This document shows, in pieces, positions 1 to 8,937 of a stretch of 64,000 nucleotides of DNA. Both the position numbers and the translations under genes were made by a program. Positions within the stretch are counted from its first letter, which is position 1, and each line of letters starts with the position of its first letter. The notes beneath the pieces were generated by a model. It worked only from the letters and a program-made list of their open reading frames with translations. It had not been told where the DNA came from and ran no database searches. Where the stretch lies: the NCBI GenBank assembly GCA_050250575.1, contig JBFWOJ010000005.1:145281-209280 (forward strand), read 5' to 3'. Origin of the DNA: SHVO01 sp050250575. GTDB lineage: Bacteria; Pseudomonadota; Alphaproteobacteria; Rhodospirillales; Rhodospirillaceae.

Positions 1-636
1 AACTTCGCTCATCACGCCCGAGAGCACGCTCTTGCGGACCATGATCCTCGGGTTCGGCGTGAACGTCTCGGCGTTCGGGTCCTGGAAGTCCGGACCGAAG
101 ACGCGCGTGTAGAAGGCGATCGGCGAGAACTCCGGCACCGTCGGCGAGTTGGCGTTCTCGTAGCTCATCGTGTTCTTGACGTCGCCCGTGGCCGTGCACG
201 TCAGGTTCTTGTAGCGCGTCGTGCGGCCGATCTGGTTCGAGATCGTGATGTCGTACGTCTCGCCGGGTTTGTCGTCCTGGCTCTTCGGCGCTTGACCCGA
301 ACGGCAGATCACCCAGCCCGAGTAGTGGCAGAGGTTTTCATAGTTGTCGCGAAACGCCGTGAAGTTGGTCAACAGATTGATGTCCTGCTGGATCGGCTTG
401 AAAAATGCCGATTCTTCCTTCAAGTCGTAGTTCGCGCCGGTCTTCTCGGGAGTAAAGATCCCGGTCTGCATACCGAGACCCCAGAACCACGTGCCGAAGC
501 GCAGCGGCATCGGATCGCCGTTGGCGAGCGCGGTGCCGTTGCCATTGAGGAAGTAGTTCAGGAGCGGAATACCGACGGTGACGGCGCCTCCGCCGACCAT
601 GCCGCGCAGAACTCTACGTCTCGAAAAACGATCCAT
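1..636 (-). CDS. DUF1552 domain protein, C-terminal part cut by window edge
   Basis: This is the N-terminal 212 codons of a DUF1552 protein; the reading frame is open to base 1. The start ATG at 636 (or in-frame ATG at 642) follows a strong AGGAGG. The N-terminus carries a twin-arginine-like RRR-VLRG stretch and then a hydrophobic segment, so Tat export to the periplasm is likely. Short stretches such as FGPDFQDPNA and VRKSVLSG match the complete paralogue at 24161-25498. It lies 14 bases downstream of the DUF1592 gene, the usual partner. DUF1552 proteins have no established biochemical role; many are annotated only as secreted. Confidence 0.9.
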   Translation of the reverse strand, partial: MDRFSRRRVLRGMVGGGAVTVGIPLLNYFLNGNGTALANGDPMPLRFGTWFWGLGMQTGIFTPEKTGANYDLKEESAFFKPIQQDINLLTNFTAFRDNYENLCHYSGWVICRSGQAPKSQDDKPGETYDITISNQIGRTTRYKNLTCTATGDVKNTMSYENANSPTVPEFSPIAFYTRVFGPDFQDPNAETFTPNPRIMVRKSVLSGVMSEV

Positions 637-650
637 ATGCATATCTCCTC

Positions 651-2411
651 CTAGTTCGCCTTAGCGGCGATAGACTGTTCGGCGCTCGCCGTCTTCTCCG
701 CCGGGGCCTTTTCACCGGCCGCGGGCGGAATCACTTCCGAGAACGTGGGCGAAAGCGTGATCGTGCGCAGCAGGTCGGGCAAGCGATAGCCCTGCTCCTG
801 GAAGCGCTGGTTCAAGTAAGTCAGCACAGGCGCGTCTTCGCGCGTGGTCGGACCGCCCGTGCCGTAGCTGTAGACGCGGCGAACAAGGCAGCTCGTCAAG
901 GCCGGATGATCGCGCAGCGCCTGGGCGAGGCCGACCGCGTCCTTGAAGTTCTTGCCGTCCAACGTGCCCGACGGATCGATGGGCGTTCCGCGCTCGGTGA
1001 CGCGGTAGACGCCGGCGCCGTCGAACTGCTCGAGTGCCAGACCCATCGGGTCGGTGATCTTGTGGCACCCCGCGCACACCGGGTTCTCGAGGTGGAAGTT
1101 CACGCGGTCACGCTGCGTGCGGTGCTCGGATTTCGGATTTTCGAGCGCCGAGAAGTCCACATTGGCGGGCGGACGCGGCACCGGCTGGCAGAGCAACAGT
1201 TCGCGCAGCGCTTTGCCGCGCAGCGTCGGCGAGCTGCGGCCCGGGTGCGAATGCACCGAAAGGAACGAGACGTGCGTGGCGATGCCCGCGCGGCCCGAAT
1301 TCTCGGGGAACTCATAAGGCGTCCAACCCGGGGTCGCGGAGACGCCGTAGATCGCAGCCAGCGCCTGCGACATGAAGGTCGAGCGCGTGGTGTAGAGGTC
1401 GCGGTAATCGCCCTTCTTGGTGATCAGGTGATCGACGATCGTGCGCAACGTCTGCTCACGCGCGTCCTGCACGGTCACACCCGTGAACGCGGGGTAGATC
1501 GCCGCGTCCTTGGCGAGGTTGTTGAAATCGTCGAACGCCATCATGTCGTCGAAGAAGGCGCGCATGCCGGTCTCGAGACGCGGGCTCGCCAACATCATCT
1601 CGACGATCTCCGCGCGGCCCTTCGGCGTCAGGATCGAGCCGTTTTCGGCCGCCTTGATCATGGTGTCGTCCGGCGCCGCGTTCCACAGGAAGAAAGACAG
1701 ACGATGCGCCAGCGAATAACCGTCGAGGCGGAACTTGCCCTTGTTCTTCGGGTCCGGTTCATAGGTGTCGGTGATGAACAGCACTTCCGGCGACAACAGC
1801 ATGCCTTCAAGCGCGGCGGCGAGGCCGGCGTAGAAGTCCTTCAGCTTTTCGGCGCCGGCATTGGCTTCGGCGACAACCGCGGTGACTTTTTCCTTCGGCA
1901 ACGGCTTGCGGTAGAGCAAGCGGCCGGTGGACTGCAGGAATTTCGTCGCGCAGGCGGCATCAGCAGCCTTCTCATCCTTCGGCTTGCACGGGATGAGGAA
2001 GTCGCGGTGTTCGGCATCGACGACGGCATTCGAAACCAGCGAAGCGGTGCGTTGATACTGTTCGAGCTGCGCGGCGGTCACGCCGGCGAAAGCTGCGCCA
2101 TTGGCCAACAGCCCTTCCGTGCGGCGCATCGGGGCGAAGCGCGTATCGACGCGCAGGTCCGGGCCGAAGATGTAGGCAAGCGAGTTGCTGTACTGCTCCT
2201 GGGTCATCAGACGCACGCGCTGCGGGACACCTTTCGCGTCAGCCGGCGCGGCCACCGCGCTCTGGCCGGCGGGCGCTGCCGCTTGGTCCTGTCCCGACGG
2301 GGCCGAACAGCTGACGAGGGCGAAGGCAGCCAAGAGGCTGATCGCGCTCCCACGAAGCGCAAACGCCAGATGTCCCTTTTGCGAGGGAACGGAATTCCTT
2401 TGGAAAAACAC
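651..2411 (-). CDS. DUF1592/DUF1588/DUF1585 secreted c-type-cytochrome-like lipoprotein
   Basis: 586 residues. A lipobox-like LVSC lies at about residues 32-35, so the mature protein is probably a lipoprotein. The order fits the planctomycete-type cytochrome family: a DUF1587-like start (RLMTQEQYSNSL), a DUF1595-like helical section, DUF1592 (LSFFLWNAAPD), DUF1588 with a single haem-attachment motif CAGCH near residue 445, then DUF1585. One CxxCH predicts one covalently bound haem c. Role unknown; a periplasmic redox function is inferred. It precedes the DUF1552 gene in the same orientation and is a close paralogue of 25517-27193. Confidence 0.9.
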   Translation of the reverse strand: MFFQRNSVPSQKGHLAFALRGSAISLLAAFALVSCSAPSGQDQAAAPAGQSAVAAPADAKGVPQRVRLMTQEQYSNSLAYIFGPDLRVDTRFAPMRRTEGLLANGAAFAGVTAAQLEQYQRTASLVSNAVVDAEHRDFLIPCKPKDEKAADAACATKFLQSTGRLLYRKPLPKEKVTAVVAEANAGAEKLKDFYAGLAAALEGMLLSPEVLFITDTYEPDPKNKGKFRLDGYSLAHRLSFFLWNAAPDDTMIKAAENGSILTPKGRAEIVEMMLASPRLETGMRAFFDDMMAFDDFNNLAKDAAIYPAFTGVTVQDAREQTLRTIVDHLITKKGDYRDLYTTRSTFMSQALAAIYGVSATPGWTPYEFPENSGRAGIATHVSFLSVHSHPGRSSPTLRGKALRELLLCQPVPRPPANVDFSALENPKSEHRTQRDRVNFHLENPVCAGCHKITDPMGLALEQFDGAGVYRVTERGTPIDPSGTLDGKNFKDAVGLAQALRDHPALTSCLVRRVYSYGTGGPTTREDAPVLTYLNQRFQEQGYRLPDLLRTITLSPTFSEVIPPAAGEKAPAEKTASAEQSIAAKAN

Positions 2412-2999
2412 TTGCCTCTACCTCCTCATGTGATGGTGGCCCGGACCGGGGCTAGGCATAGATATACCGCCGCTAGCCTCGTACCGAGGGCCGACCTAGC
2501 ACGACATTATACGACGTGCGTCCTAGATGATCCTTGCGATTTTGAACTCTTGGCCGAATCCCATTCCAACTTTTGGATGAAACGAGAATGTTTTCTTCAT
2601 TTGTTCTTCATATTCGCGCTGAACTTGTTACGCAACAAGGGGTTTTTCGCGCGGAATCTTGCGGATTCCCACGCGCGGGAATCGACCAGAACAGGAATCA
2701 CAGCGGGATCGCACACGGTCAGACGCACGCCTTTTTGTCACACGTCCTCGCACTTAATAAGTGGGGTTTGTGATCCTTGACGGCAAGTTAGGGGAAACCC
2801 GTAGATCGTGAGTTTTCAGTAACTTCGAAACTGCGCTCCGCCTGGCAGCCGGAAGATGCGACCGCCGTGCATTCACGTCTGCGCGATAGCGCCGCGCACA
2901 CATATTAAATGTCAACTTCAGCTACCGCGGCGTGAGCCGTTCCCTGGTTTGCACGCGCTTCTCCGGTGTATGGGAATCGAGTTGGTTTTCCCGGGGGAA
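2412..2999. other. Divergent intergenic region with two hairpins
   Basis: About 590 bases between the minus-strand DUF1592 gene and the plus-strand gene at 3000. I see no convincing gene here; an open frame from 2856 is better started at 3000. Two perfect inverted repeats lie close together: CTTGTT-4-AACAAG at 2624-2639, followed by GGGGTTTTT, and GGAATC-5-GATTCC at 2653-2669. They could be operators for one of the divergent promoters. The first resembles a plus-strand terminator but has no plus-strand gene to end. Confidence 0.45.
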
Positions 3000-3539
3000 A
3001 TGTTCGTGCGCTGTGTTCGAGCAACCGCAATGGTCCTCGCGATCGCGTGGACCGCACCCGCCGCCGCGCAAGAGGCTTATGACGCGATCGGCTCGGAAAT
3101 CTCCGCCTTTACACCCGATGCAACAGACGAAAGCTACGCCGCCGATCCCAACCAGTCTTTCGTGGTTGAACATTCCGGGAGCGTCAGCACGACCGCGGCG
3201 CGCGCGTCGTCGCCCGCGGCGCCGCGCTGCCGCGAGTATCTCACGGACGGCGACGATCCCTACGAAAGCGGGGGGCTCGCCTGCCCGCAACCCGACGGCT
3301 CTTGGAAAATCGTCACGGGACCCGATGAGCTCGCGCGTGAACGCGGCTCGGAAAATATGCGTCGGCAGATTCCGCCGCGGGCGCGCACTTCGTACAGCGA
3401 GGACCCGGACTACACGGAGGACGAAGACGTTTACGAGGACGAGGTGCGTCCTCAGCGACGATTCCGCCTCGATTGGAATTCCTGGAGCGCCGAGCGCCGC
3501 GGTGCTCACCTGCGTCCTTACCGGGATCGCTCCAGATGA
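3000..3539 (+). CDS. Small acidic secreted protein upstream of the caspase-like gene
   Basis: 179 residues from ATG 3000, chosen because a clear signal peptide follows (hydrophobic core, then AAAQ near residue 24); upstream in-frame ATGs would bury it. The mature protein has no recognisable domain. It contains two cysteines in a CREYLTDGDDPYESGGLAC stretch, then a strongly acidic DPDYTEDEDVYEDE patch near residue 140 and a basic C-terminus. The stop overlaps the caspase-like gene start (ATGA at 3536-3539), so the two are probably translationally coupled and work together. Function unknown. Confidence 0.7.
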   Translation: MFVRCVRATAMVLAIAWTAPAAAQEAYDAIGSEISAFTPDATDESYAADPNQSFVVEHSGSVSTTAARASSPAAPRCREYLTDGDDPYESGGLACPQPDGSWKIVTGPDELARERGSENMRRQIPPRARTSYSEDPDYTEDEDVYEDEVRPQRRFRLDWNSWSAERRGAHLRPYRDRSR

Positions 3540-4981
3540 AGCGTCTCGCCTTTCGCGCCGCCCTTACCGCCGGCATCGCGTTTTCCGGGCCGGCGGGCGC
3601 CGCCGACTTCGGTTCTTACAGCGGTGACCGCGCTTCGGGCATCACCGCGGATTTGTCCGTCGCCGCCGGAGTCCTAAAGGTCGGAAACCTTTCGATCCGC
3701 CTGCAGCGCTTTACGGAGCTCCGCGACGGCAAAATACAGGCTGAGCTTTCGATCCATAATCTCGATTCCGAAGCCACCGCGTCGTTCGTTCTGAACGCCC
3801 AGAACGCAGACGTGAGTTTGCGCAACGCCGATGGCGCACCGTACCGCCTTTTGGGGATTTCGCAGTTTGCGGACCTGCAAAGCGAAACCGGGTGGACCAC
3901 GATCGCCCCGGAAAGCTCGGCGGCGATGACCGCCACCTTCGCCGCCGATGATGCGCCGCGCGGCATGCAGCCGTTCGCACTGAAGATTCCGATGCGCCTC
4001 AAGTGGCGATCGGACGATGTGCCGGTGAAGGCGGTGCGTTCATTCGACGTCAACTTCGGCGGATTGCGCCGGCAGTCGGAGCTTGCCCTCGTTCCCGAAG
4101 CGGCGCCGGTCGAGCGGGTGCAAGCGATGGCCCTGCAGCCGCTGCCCGCGACGCCCACGCCTTCGGACAAATTCGACGACGATCTCGCGCCGCAGGTCGC
4201 TTCACTTCGCGCGGCGCGGCCGGATGGCCGGCGGTATCTCTTCGCGATCGGCGTCAACCAATACGACGATGCGCCCGAAGTTCCCTTCGCGGATCGCTCG
4301 GCGAGCTTGATGACCGATCTTCTGCGCCGCCGTTACGGGGTACCGCAGGAGAACATCACCCTGATCACCGGTGAGGAAGCCACGGGCCTCAAGATCCTGG
4401 GCCGGTTGAATTCTCTCGTTCAGCGCCTGACGCCCGGCGATACGGTATTTTTCTACTACGCCGGCCATGGGCTCTCGGGGCGCGACGGCAAGGCGGTATA
4501 TGTCGTGCCGAAGGACGCCGTGCCGGGCGCTTATGAGGTGGAGATGCTTTCGCTTGCTTCGCTGGTCGGCCGGTTCGAGAGCTCGCCGGCGGCGCGCGTG
4601 ATCGCATTCCTGGATACCTGTTTCTCAGGGCGCGTCGGCGGCGATCAATCTCTGTTCCCCGGCGTTGCGCCGCTTGTGCCAACCCCGACCGCCACGGCGC
4701 CAACGGTGCAAAGCAAGGGCAAGGTGACGCTGTTCCTGGCCGGACAGGACCATCAATTCGCCAACGACTACCCGGAGCGCGGCCACCGCCTGTTCAGCTA
4801 CTTCCTGATAAAGGGCCTTCTTCGTGGCAGCGACAACGCGACCGAAGTGCACGCCTTCGCCGCGAAGGAAGTGCGCCGCATCTCCGCCAAGCGCGGCGCG
4901 GAATTCCTGCAGGAGCCGAAGCTGGAAGGCGCATCGGGGCCAATCGGGAACCTTGTTACAGTGAGCGGCGCGCGGCGCTGA
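3536..4981 (+). CDS. Secreted caspase-family (peptidase C14) protein
   Basis: 481 residues from ATG 3536, which overlaps the previous stop. A signal peptide ends near AGAA (about residue 23). Residues 30-200 are a beta-rich region of unknown type. From about residue 232 a caspase-like domain begins (RRYLFAIGVNQY), with the catalytic histidine in FFYYAGHG (His311) and cysteine in FLDTCFSG (Cys362). Both catalytic residues are present, so it should be an active cysteine protease cleaving after Arg/Lys or Asp; specificity cannot be read from the sequence. Periplasmic placement and the nearby DUF4384 lipoprotein are notable, because DUF4384 often travels with caspase domains. Confidence 0.9.
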   Translation: MKRLAFRAALTAGIAFSGPAGAADFGSYSGDRASGITADLSVAAGVLKVGNLSIRLQRFTELRDGKIQAELSIHNLDSEATASFVLNAQNADVSLRNADGAPYRLLGISQFADLQSETGWTTIAPESSAAMTATFAADDAPRGMQPFALKIPMRLKWRSDDVPVKAVRSFDVNFGGLRRQSELALVPEAAPVERVQAMALQPLPATPTPSDKFDDDLAPQVASLRAARPDGRRYLFAIGVNQYDDAPEVPFADRSASLMTDLLRRRYGVPQENITLITGEEATGLKILGRLNSLVQRLTPGDTVFFYYAGHGLSGRDGKAVYVVPKDAVPGAYEVEMLSLASLVGRFESSPAARVIAFLDTCFSGRVGGDQSLFPGVAPLVPTPTATAPTVQSKGKVTLFLAGQDHQFANDYPERGHRLFSYFLIKGLLRGSDNATEVHAFAAKEVRRISAKRGAEFLQEPKLEGASGPIGNLVTVSGARR

Positions 4982-5054
4982 CAACGCGCCCGGGCATATT
5001 TGCGCGCGTTCCGGCTGTATCGTTGACAGCCGAACCTCGGTCTCAAATTGAGAG

Positions 5055-5519
5055 ATGGAAACGCATTCGCACGCCGCTCCCTGATTTCATTGATCGTCGG
5101 AGGACTGGTCCTCGCCTTCGTTCTCGGCGCGGTGGCGCACCGCTTTCGCATTTCCCCACTTGTCGGATATCCGCTCGCCGGCGTTCTTCTCGGTCCGTTC
5201 ACGCCATGTTTCGTCGCCAATCAGGAAATGGCCGCCCAGCTCGCCGAAGTGGGTGTGATCCTGCTCATGTTTGGCGTCGGCATGCATTTTTCCGTGAAGG
5301 ACCTCGAAGGCGCACTGGCTGGTCGTGGCGATTCCCAACGGCTTCGAAGCAGGTCAGATTGTCGAACATGCGCGGGCTACAAATCCTGATCTAAAGATAT
5401 TCGCGCGCGCCCACTTCGACGCTGAAGTCGATCACCTGCAAAAGTGCGGAGCCAATTTCATCGTGATGGGCGAACGTGAAATCGCGCAGGCCATGCTGGA
5501 TCAGGCTTTTGCGGCGTAA
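5055..5519 (+). pseudogene. ybaL: Decayed ybaL/kefB-type cation:proton antiporter
   Basis: The N-terminus of a YbaL-type monovalent cation:proton antiporter starts at ATG 5055 (METHSHAAP), but a stop appears at 5082. Restoring one C near 5081 continues the frame into LISLIVGGLVLAF, RISPLVGYPLAGVLLGPFTP and GVGMHFSVKDL. Around 5300-5315 this joins directly, out of frame, to the family's C-terminal TrkA-N end (VVAIPNGFEAGQIVE through GEREIAQAMLDQAF), ending at TAA 5519. Intact members exceed 500 residues, so most of the membrane domain and part of the TrkA-N domain are gone. It is a clear pseudogene with a frameshift plus a large internal deletion. Confidence 0.88.
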
Positions 5520-5546
5520 GTATTTTGCCGCTCGCTACGCGCGCAC

Positions 5547-6794
5547 CTAGGAACAGCTGCTCGCAATTCCCGAGAGATCGATCACGCCGTCGATCCTGCG
5601 GCCGTCCGCGACGATGGAATCCACCACGGCGCGGCCGTTGCGGAGACGATAGGCGGCGCGGATCGATTTGGTCTTCAAGTAATTCTCGCCGACGAACTGG
5701 CGGAGCCCGCCGATCAAATAGGCGTCCACGCGGCGCGGGAAGATGCGCGCGGGCGACGCCGTTGCACGCACCTGGTGATAGTCGCGCACGCGGCCGATCT
5801 CGCGCTCTTCATTCCGGGCGATCGCCCCTTCCGGACGGCGCACGAAACCGCTGTAGCGCTCACCGTCCAGCTGCGAAGGTTGTCCTTTGGCGCCTTCGGC
5901 CAAGTACAGGCGTCCGGTTCCATCGAGAAGGCCGGTGCGCATGCCCAAGCACTGCACGAGCACGCCGTAGAGCTGATCGCGCTGCGATGACTCGGCGGGC
6001 CACCGGATTTCGATCCCGGGCCCGGCACCTTGCTCGAGGATCTTGAGGAAGGCCCTGCCCTCGCCCACGACTTCGGCGACGTTGACTTCCGGCGGCTTCG
6101 GCGCCGGCGGCGCCTTGGCGGCTTGAACCTGAGGCGTAGCGACCGGCCGCGGCGCGGGCGCACGCACGATCATCTGCGGCGGCGGCTCGGCTTCTGGTTT
6201 CGACGGCGCCGGACGCAAAGGCTGAACCTTGGCTGGTTTTTCCCGCGGCGCGACTTGTGGTTTCACGTCCGGCGGCGCCGGCCGCAATGGAACCACTTCG
6301 TCCGCGGGCTTTAGCTCTTCGCGTAGAACCGCGGGAGTGACGCTGAGCTCGGGCGATGGCGGTGTCGGATGCATCGGCACAATCTCGCGCACAGGCTCCG
6401 GTTCCGCCGCCGCGGGCGTAAGCGGAACCATGCTTGCTTGCACGGGCACAGGCGGCGCTGGTTCGGCCGGCGGCGGGGTGACCGCCTGGGTCGCCGTTGG
6501 CGGAGGTGGAGGAGCAGGTTGCGGCGGAGCCGGGAACGCCGCTGCCGCCGCCGGCACCGGCGGCGGAGGCGCGGAGATCTCGACCAGTTCGATCGACAGG
6601 GCGGCGGCCACATCCGCCATCGTCGGTTGACTCTTCTCCCCCTCCGGCTCGGGCGTCGGAAGAGGTGCCGCAGCTTCGCCGCGCGGCGGCGGGGTGTTCG
6701 TCGGGCGATCGACGATCAACCACGCCACGACGGCCGCGAGGAGAAGAATCCCCGCGGCCGCTGAGCGTTCGATACGTCGACGATGGCCGGACAC
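5547..6794 (-). CDS. Proline-rich single-pass envelope protein, unknown C-terminal domain
   Basis: 415 residues, GTG start at 6794. The layout is TonB/TolA-like: a short basic cytoplasmic tail, one membrane helix (about residues 12-28), roughly 230 residues rich in Pro, Ala and Glu, then a globular C-terminal domain of about 165 residues beginning near VAEVVGEGRAFLKILEQ. The C-terminal domain is not one I recognise and lacks an obvious TonB C-terminal signature. It is the last gene of the ExbBD-containing cluster, 17 bases after another proline-rich single-pass protein. An energy-transducing periplasm-spanning role is inferred from layout and neighbours. Confidence 0.7.
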   Translation of the reverse strand: MSGHRRRIERSAAAGILLLAAVVAWLIVDRPTNTPPPRGEAAAPLPTPEPEGEKSQPTMADVAAALSIELVEISAPPPPVPAAAAAFPAPPQPAPPPPPTATQAVTPPPAEPAPPVPVQASMVPLTPAAAEPEPVREIVPMHPTPPSPELSVTPAVLREELKPADEVVPLRPAPPDVKPQVAPREKPAKVQPLRPAPSKPEAEPPPQMIVRAPAPRPVATPQVQAAKAPPAPKPPEVNVAEVVGEGRAFLKILEQGAGPGIEIRWPAESSQRDQLYGVLVQCLGMRTGLLDGTGRLYLAEGAKGQPSQLDGERYSGFVRRPEGAIARNEEREIGRVRDYHQVRATASPARIFPRRVDAYLIGGLRQFVGENYLKTKSIRAAYRLRNGRAVVDSIVADGRRIDGVIDLSGIASSCS

Positions 6795-6811
6795 GTGCGC
6801 CAGTCGCGAGT

Positions 6812-7567
6812 CTAGTTGGTGAGGTTCTTGATGAACGTGTCTTCCATCTCGCGGGCGAGACGATAGAGCTCGCGGCTGCGTTCTTCCGGGGTCATGAACT
6901 TGGTACCGGGCGCGATCGTCAGCGCGCGGGCCGTCACGTGGGGCGCGGCGGCAGCGGGCGTTGCGGCTTCAGCCGCAGCGACATTCGCCGGCGTCAGGCG
7001 CGAGGCGTAATCCTGCGGCACCATCACCGGGCGCGTGGGCACGTTGATTTCCGGAAGCTCGGCGGCCGGAAGCGGTTCGGCCTTCGCTGTCTGCTGCGGC
7101 AATGTGGGAGCCGGCGCCGCCGGCATGTTGTCGGACACCAGCGGCGCAACGGGAGCGGACTCGCGCGGCGCAGCGGCGGTCTGGGTCTCGGGCAGGAGCG
7201 AGATCGGCTTGCCGGGTTCCGCCTTCACGGGCGGAAGGACTTGGCGCGCAGGCGCAGGCGCCGCCGAAGCCGGGAGCACAGACTCGGGTGCGGCTTCAGC
7301 CACGGCAGGCTCTTCGATCTCCGCCGGTTCTTCCAGCACCGGAGCGGCGGCTTTCGCCGGCTCTCGGGCCTTGGCAACAGCGGCCGCAGCAGCCTCCGGA
7401 CGCGGCGCTTCGGCGCGCGGCGCGGGACGCTGCGGTTGAACGGCTTCGACCTCGGACCGCTCACTCACTTCAACGGCGGGCTCGAAGGACGGCAATGCCC
7501 CCGGCCGCGTGTAAGCCATGGAGATCATGACCAGGAGGATGCCGGCGAGGATCGCGGTACGGATCAT
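6812..7567 (-). CDS. Proline/alanine-rich single-pass envelope protein
   Basis: 251 residues from ATG 7567, preferred over an upstream in-frame start because AAGGA precedes it and it lies 4 bases after the ExbD-like stop. It has an N-terminal membrane helix (about residues 2-18), then a long Ala/Pro/Glu-rich stretch without recognisable domains and a short C-terminal segment near residues 215-251 (TPEERSRELYRLAREMEDTFIKNLTN-like, probably helical). The layout again suggests a periplasm-spanning rod. Directly downstream of ExbB/ExbD-like genes, it is a candidate partner of that motor. Confidence 0.68.
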   Translation of the reverse strand: MIRTAILAGILLVMISMAYTRPGALPSFEPAVEVSERSEVEAVQPQRPAPRAEAPRPEAAAAAVAKAREPAKAAAPVLEEPAEIEEPAVAEAAPESVLPASAAPAPARQVLPPVKAEPGKPISLLPETQTAAAPRESAPVAPLVSDNMPAAPAPTLPQQTAKAEPLPAAELPEINVPTRPVMVPQDYASRLTPANVAAAEAATPAAAAPHVTARALTIAPGTKFMTPEERSRELYRLAREMEDTFIKNLTN

Positions 7568-7571
7568 GGCG

Positions 7572-8003
7572 CTATTCCTTGTTATTCTTGATGGCGAGTG
7601 CAAACGGGACCTTCATGGCCGAAAGCGCCGTCTGCATGGTGACGAAATCCTGGAGAGACGTGGCGGGCGGAACGATCAATACGACTTTGCGTCCTTCCGC
7701 CGACGCCCGCGCGGCGAGGGCTTCGGCGGCGACGGTGCCGCCCTCACCCTGCACCTGGAACCGCCAGCCGCCCGCGGTTTCCTGCGGAACGACGGCAATC
7801 ACATCCGATGGCGCAACGGTTTTGGCTTTACCTTGGGCAATGGAGATGTCCATCGCTTGCATGGTCTCGGTCTGTTCCGGCGGAAGCGGTGCGACGAAGA
7901 CCAGGCAGGTGACAAGCAGCACCATCAACAGGTCGAAGAACGGGACCGGAAGACGAAGGTTTGCGACTTCCTGGACTTGGGCGGCGTCGCTCGAAACGCT
8001 CAT
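7572..8003 (-). CDS. ExbD/TolR-like proton-channel partner protein
   Basis: 143 residues. A short N-terminal tail leads into a single membrane helix (FFDLLMVLLVTCLVFVAPL, residues 22-40), preceded by the phenylalanine-aspartate pair whose aspartate is the proton-carrying residue in ExbD/TolR/MotB-like proteins. The remaining 100 residues are a small periplasmic alpha/beta domain (VVLIVPPATSLQDFVTMQTALSAM) like the ExbD/TolR fold. Its start overlaps the ExbB-like gene by 4 bases (ATGA). Together they should form a proton-motive-force motor in the inner membrane. Confidence 0.8.
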   Translation of the reverse strand: MSVSSDAAQVQEVANLRLPVPFFDLLMVLLVTCLVFVAPLPPEQTETMQAMDISIAQGKAKTVAPSDVIAVVPQETAGGWRFQVQGEGGTVAAEALAARASAEGRKVVLIVPPATSLQDFVTMQTALSAMKVPFALAIKNNKE

Positions 8004-8521
8004 GGACGCGCCATGCGGTGATTGAGCACCGCCTTCAGGCTATGGGCAATGAGCGCGACGAAGCAGCCGACCGCCGATGCGCCCAAGGCAACCGCGATGT
8101 TCGCGATGAGGACGGATTGCGCGGCGGCGCTGGCGCCGGCATCGGCGTAGGCCAGCAAGGCCTTCACGATACTGATGAAACATTCCAGCAGTCCGACGAA
8201 GGGAGCCGCGTTCTCAAGATAAAACAACGCGGCGGCGATGCCGTCCCAGCGCCGGCGTGCATCGGTCAAACCGGCGAGTTCGACGACGAGCGCACCGCAG
8301 ACCCACAACAGAAACGCGCCGGCGGCGGCGAACAGCGGCGCCGAAATCCCGAGGAACTTGCCCGCCAGTGCCGAGAGGCTGCCCGCGTCGAGGTCAAGAC
8401 CGGTGACACCCAGGGCAAGATAGACTCCGACGGCCATGATGCCCCCGACCATGACGGAGTCGATCTCGCGCCGCCATTTCGCGACCTGGCGGGCAAGCTT
8501 CTCGGAAATGGCGAAGCTCAT
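8000..8521 (-). CDS. ExbB/TolQ/MotA-family proton-channel protein
   Basis: 173 residues with about four hydrophobic segments near residues 24-42, 57-80, 98-120 and 137-160. The last two resemble the conserved MotA/TolQ/ExbB helical pair (NAAPFVGLLECFISIVKAL, then IANIAVALGASAVGCFVALIAH). It is shorter than E. coli ExbB (244) and TolQ (230), mainly in the cytoplasmic loop. The start lies immediately after the stop of the preceding small secreted protein, and the stop overlaps the ExbD-like gene, so the pair is coupled. It is the stator subunit of a presumed pmf-driven envelope machine. Confidence 0.75.
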   Translation of the reverse strand: MSFAISEKLARQVAKWRREIDSVMVGGIMAVGVYLALGVTGLDLDAGSLSALAGKFLGISAPLFAAAGAFLLWVCGALVVELAGLTDARRRWDGIAAALFYLENAAPFVGLLECFISIVKALLAYADAGASAAAQSVLIANIAVALGASAVGCFVALIAHSLKAVLNHRMARP

Positions 8522-8522
8522 C

Positions 8523-8909
8523 TCAGCGCAAACCCTTGCGCGCAGCCATCAGGGTCTGGGTGCTGACGCCGACCTGCTCGAGCCAGTTGTCCATCAGCGA
8601 CAGTTTCTTTTCCGTCGAAGCGTGGACGAGGAAGGTCAGGTCGTAGTTCGAGAATGCCTTGCGCACGACCGGCGTATTCTTGCCTTTCAGCGCGTCGTCG
8701 CGCAGGACCATGCGCTCCAGGTCGACGAGACGGCGCTTCTCCGCGTCGATACGCTGCTGGCGTTCAGCCGGCGAAAGTTCGGGATTGAGCATCGCCTCGA
8801 TCAGGATGGCGCGCTCGCGCTCGAGGTTTTCGAGCGAGTCGGCGCAGGCAATGCCGGTCCAGAACGCAAGAACCGCGACAGCTATGACGGAAATCTTCGT
8901 GAAGCGCAT
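8523..8909 (-). CDS. Small secreted helical protein of the ExbBD cluster
   Basis: 128 residues from ATG 8909, chosen because AGGAGAT lies upstream and a signal peptide follows (cleavage near ACADS, about residue 22). The mature protein is helical and charged, with a run of ERERAILIEAMLNPEL followed by ERQQRIDAEKRRLVDLERM that could form a short coiled coil. No family recognised. It lies between the 288-residue coiled-coil periplasmic protein and the ExbB-like gene in one transcription direction, so it is probably a periplasmic subunit of the same apparatus. Confidence 0.65.
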   Translation of the reverse strand: MRFTKISVIAVAVLAFWTGIACADSLENLERERAILIEAMLNPELSPAERQQRIDAEKRRLVDLERMVLRDDALKGKNTPVVRKAFSNYDLTFLVHASTEKKLSLMDNWLEQVGVSTQTLMAARKGLR

Positions 8910-8937
8910 GGGATGGATCTCCTGTGGCGTCTTAAAA

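Noticed and set aside
906..2780. Long plus-strand open frame opposite the DUF1592 gene
   Set aside because: It is the Arg/His-rich mirror of a real gene, typical of GC-rich DNA.
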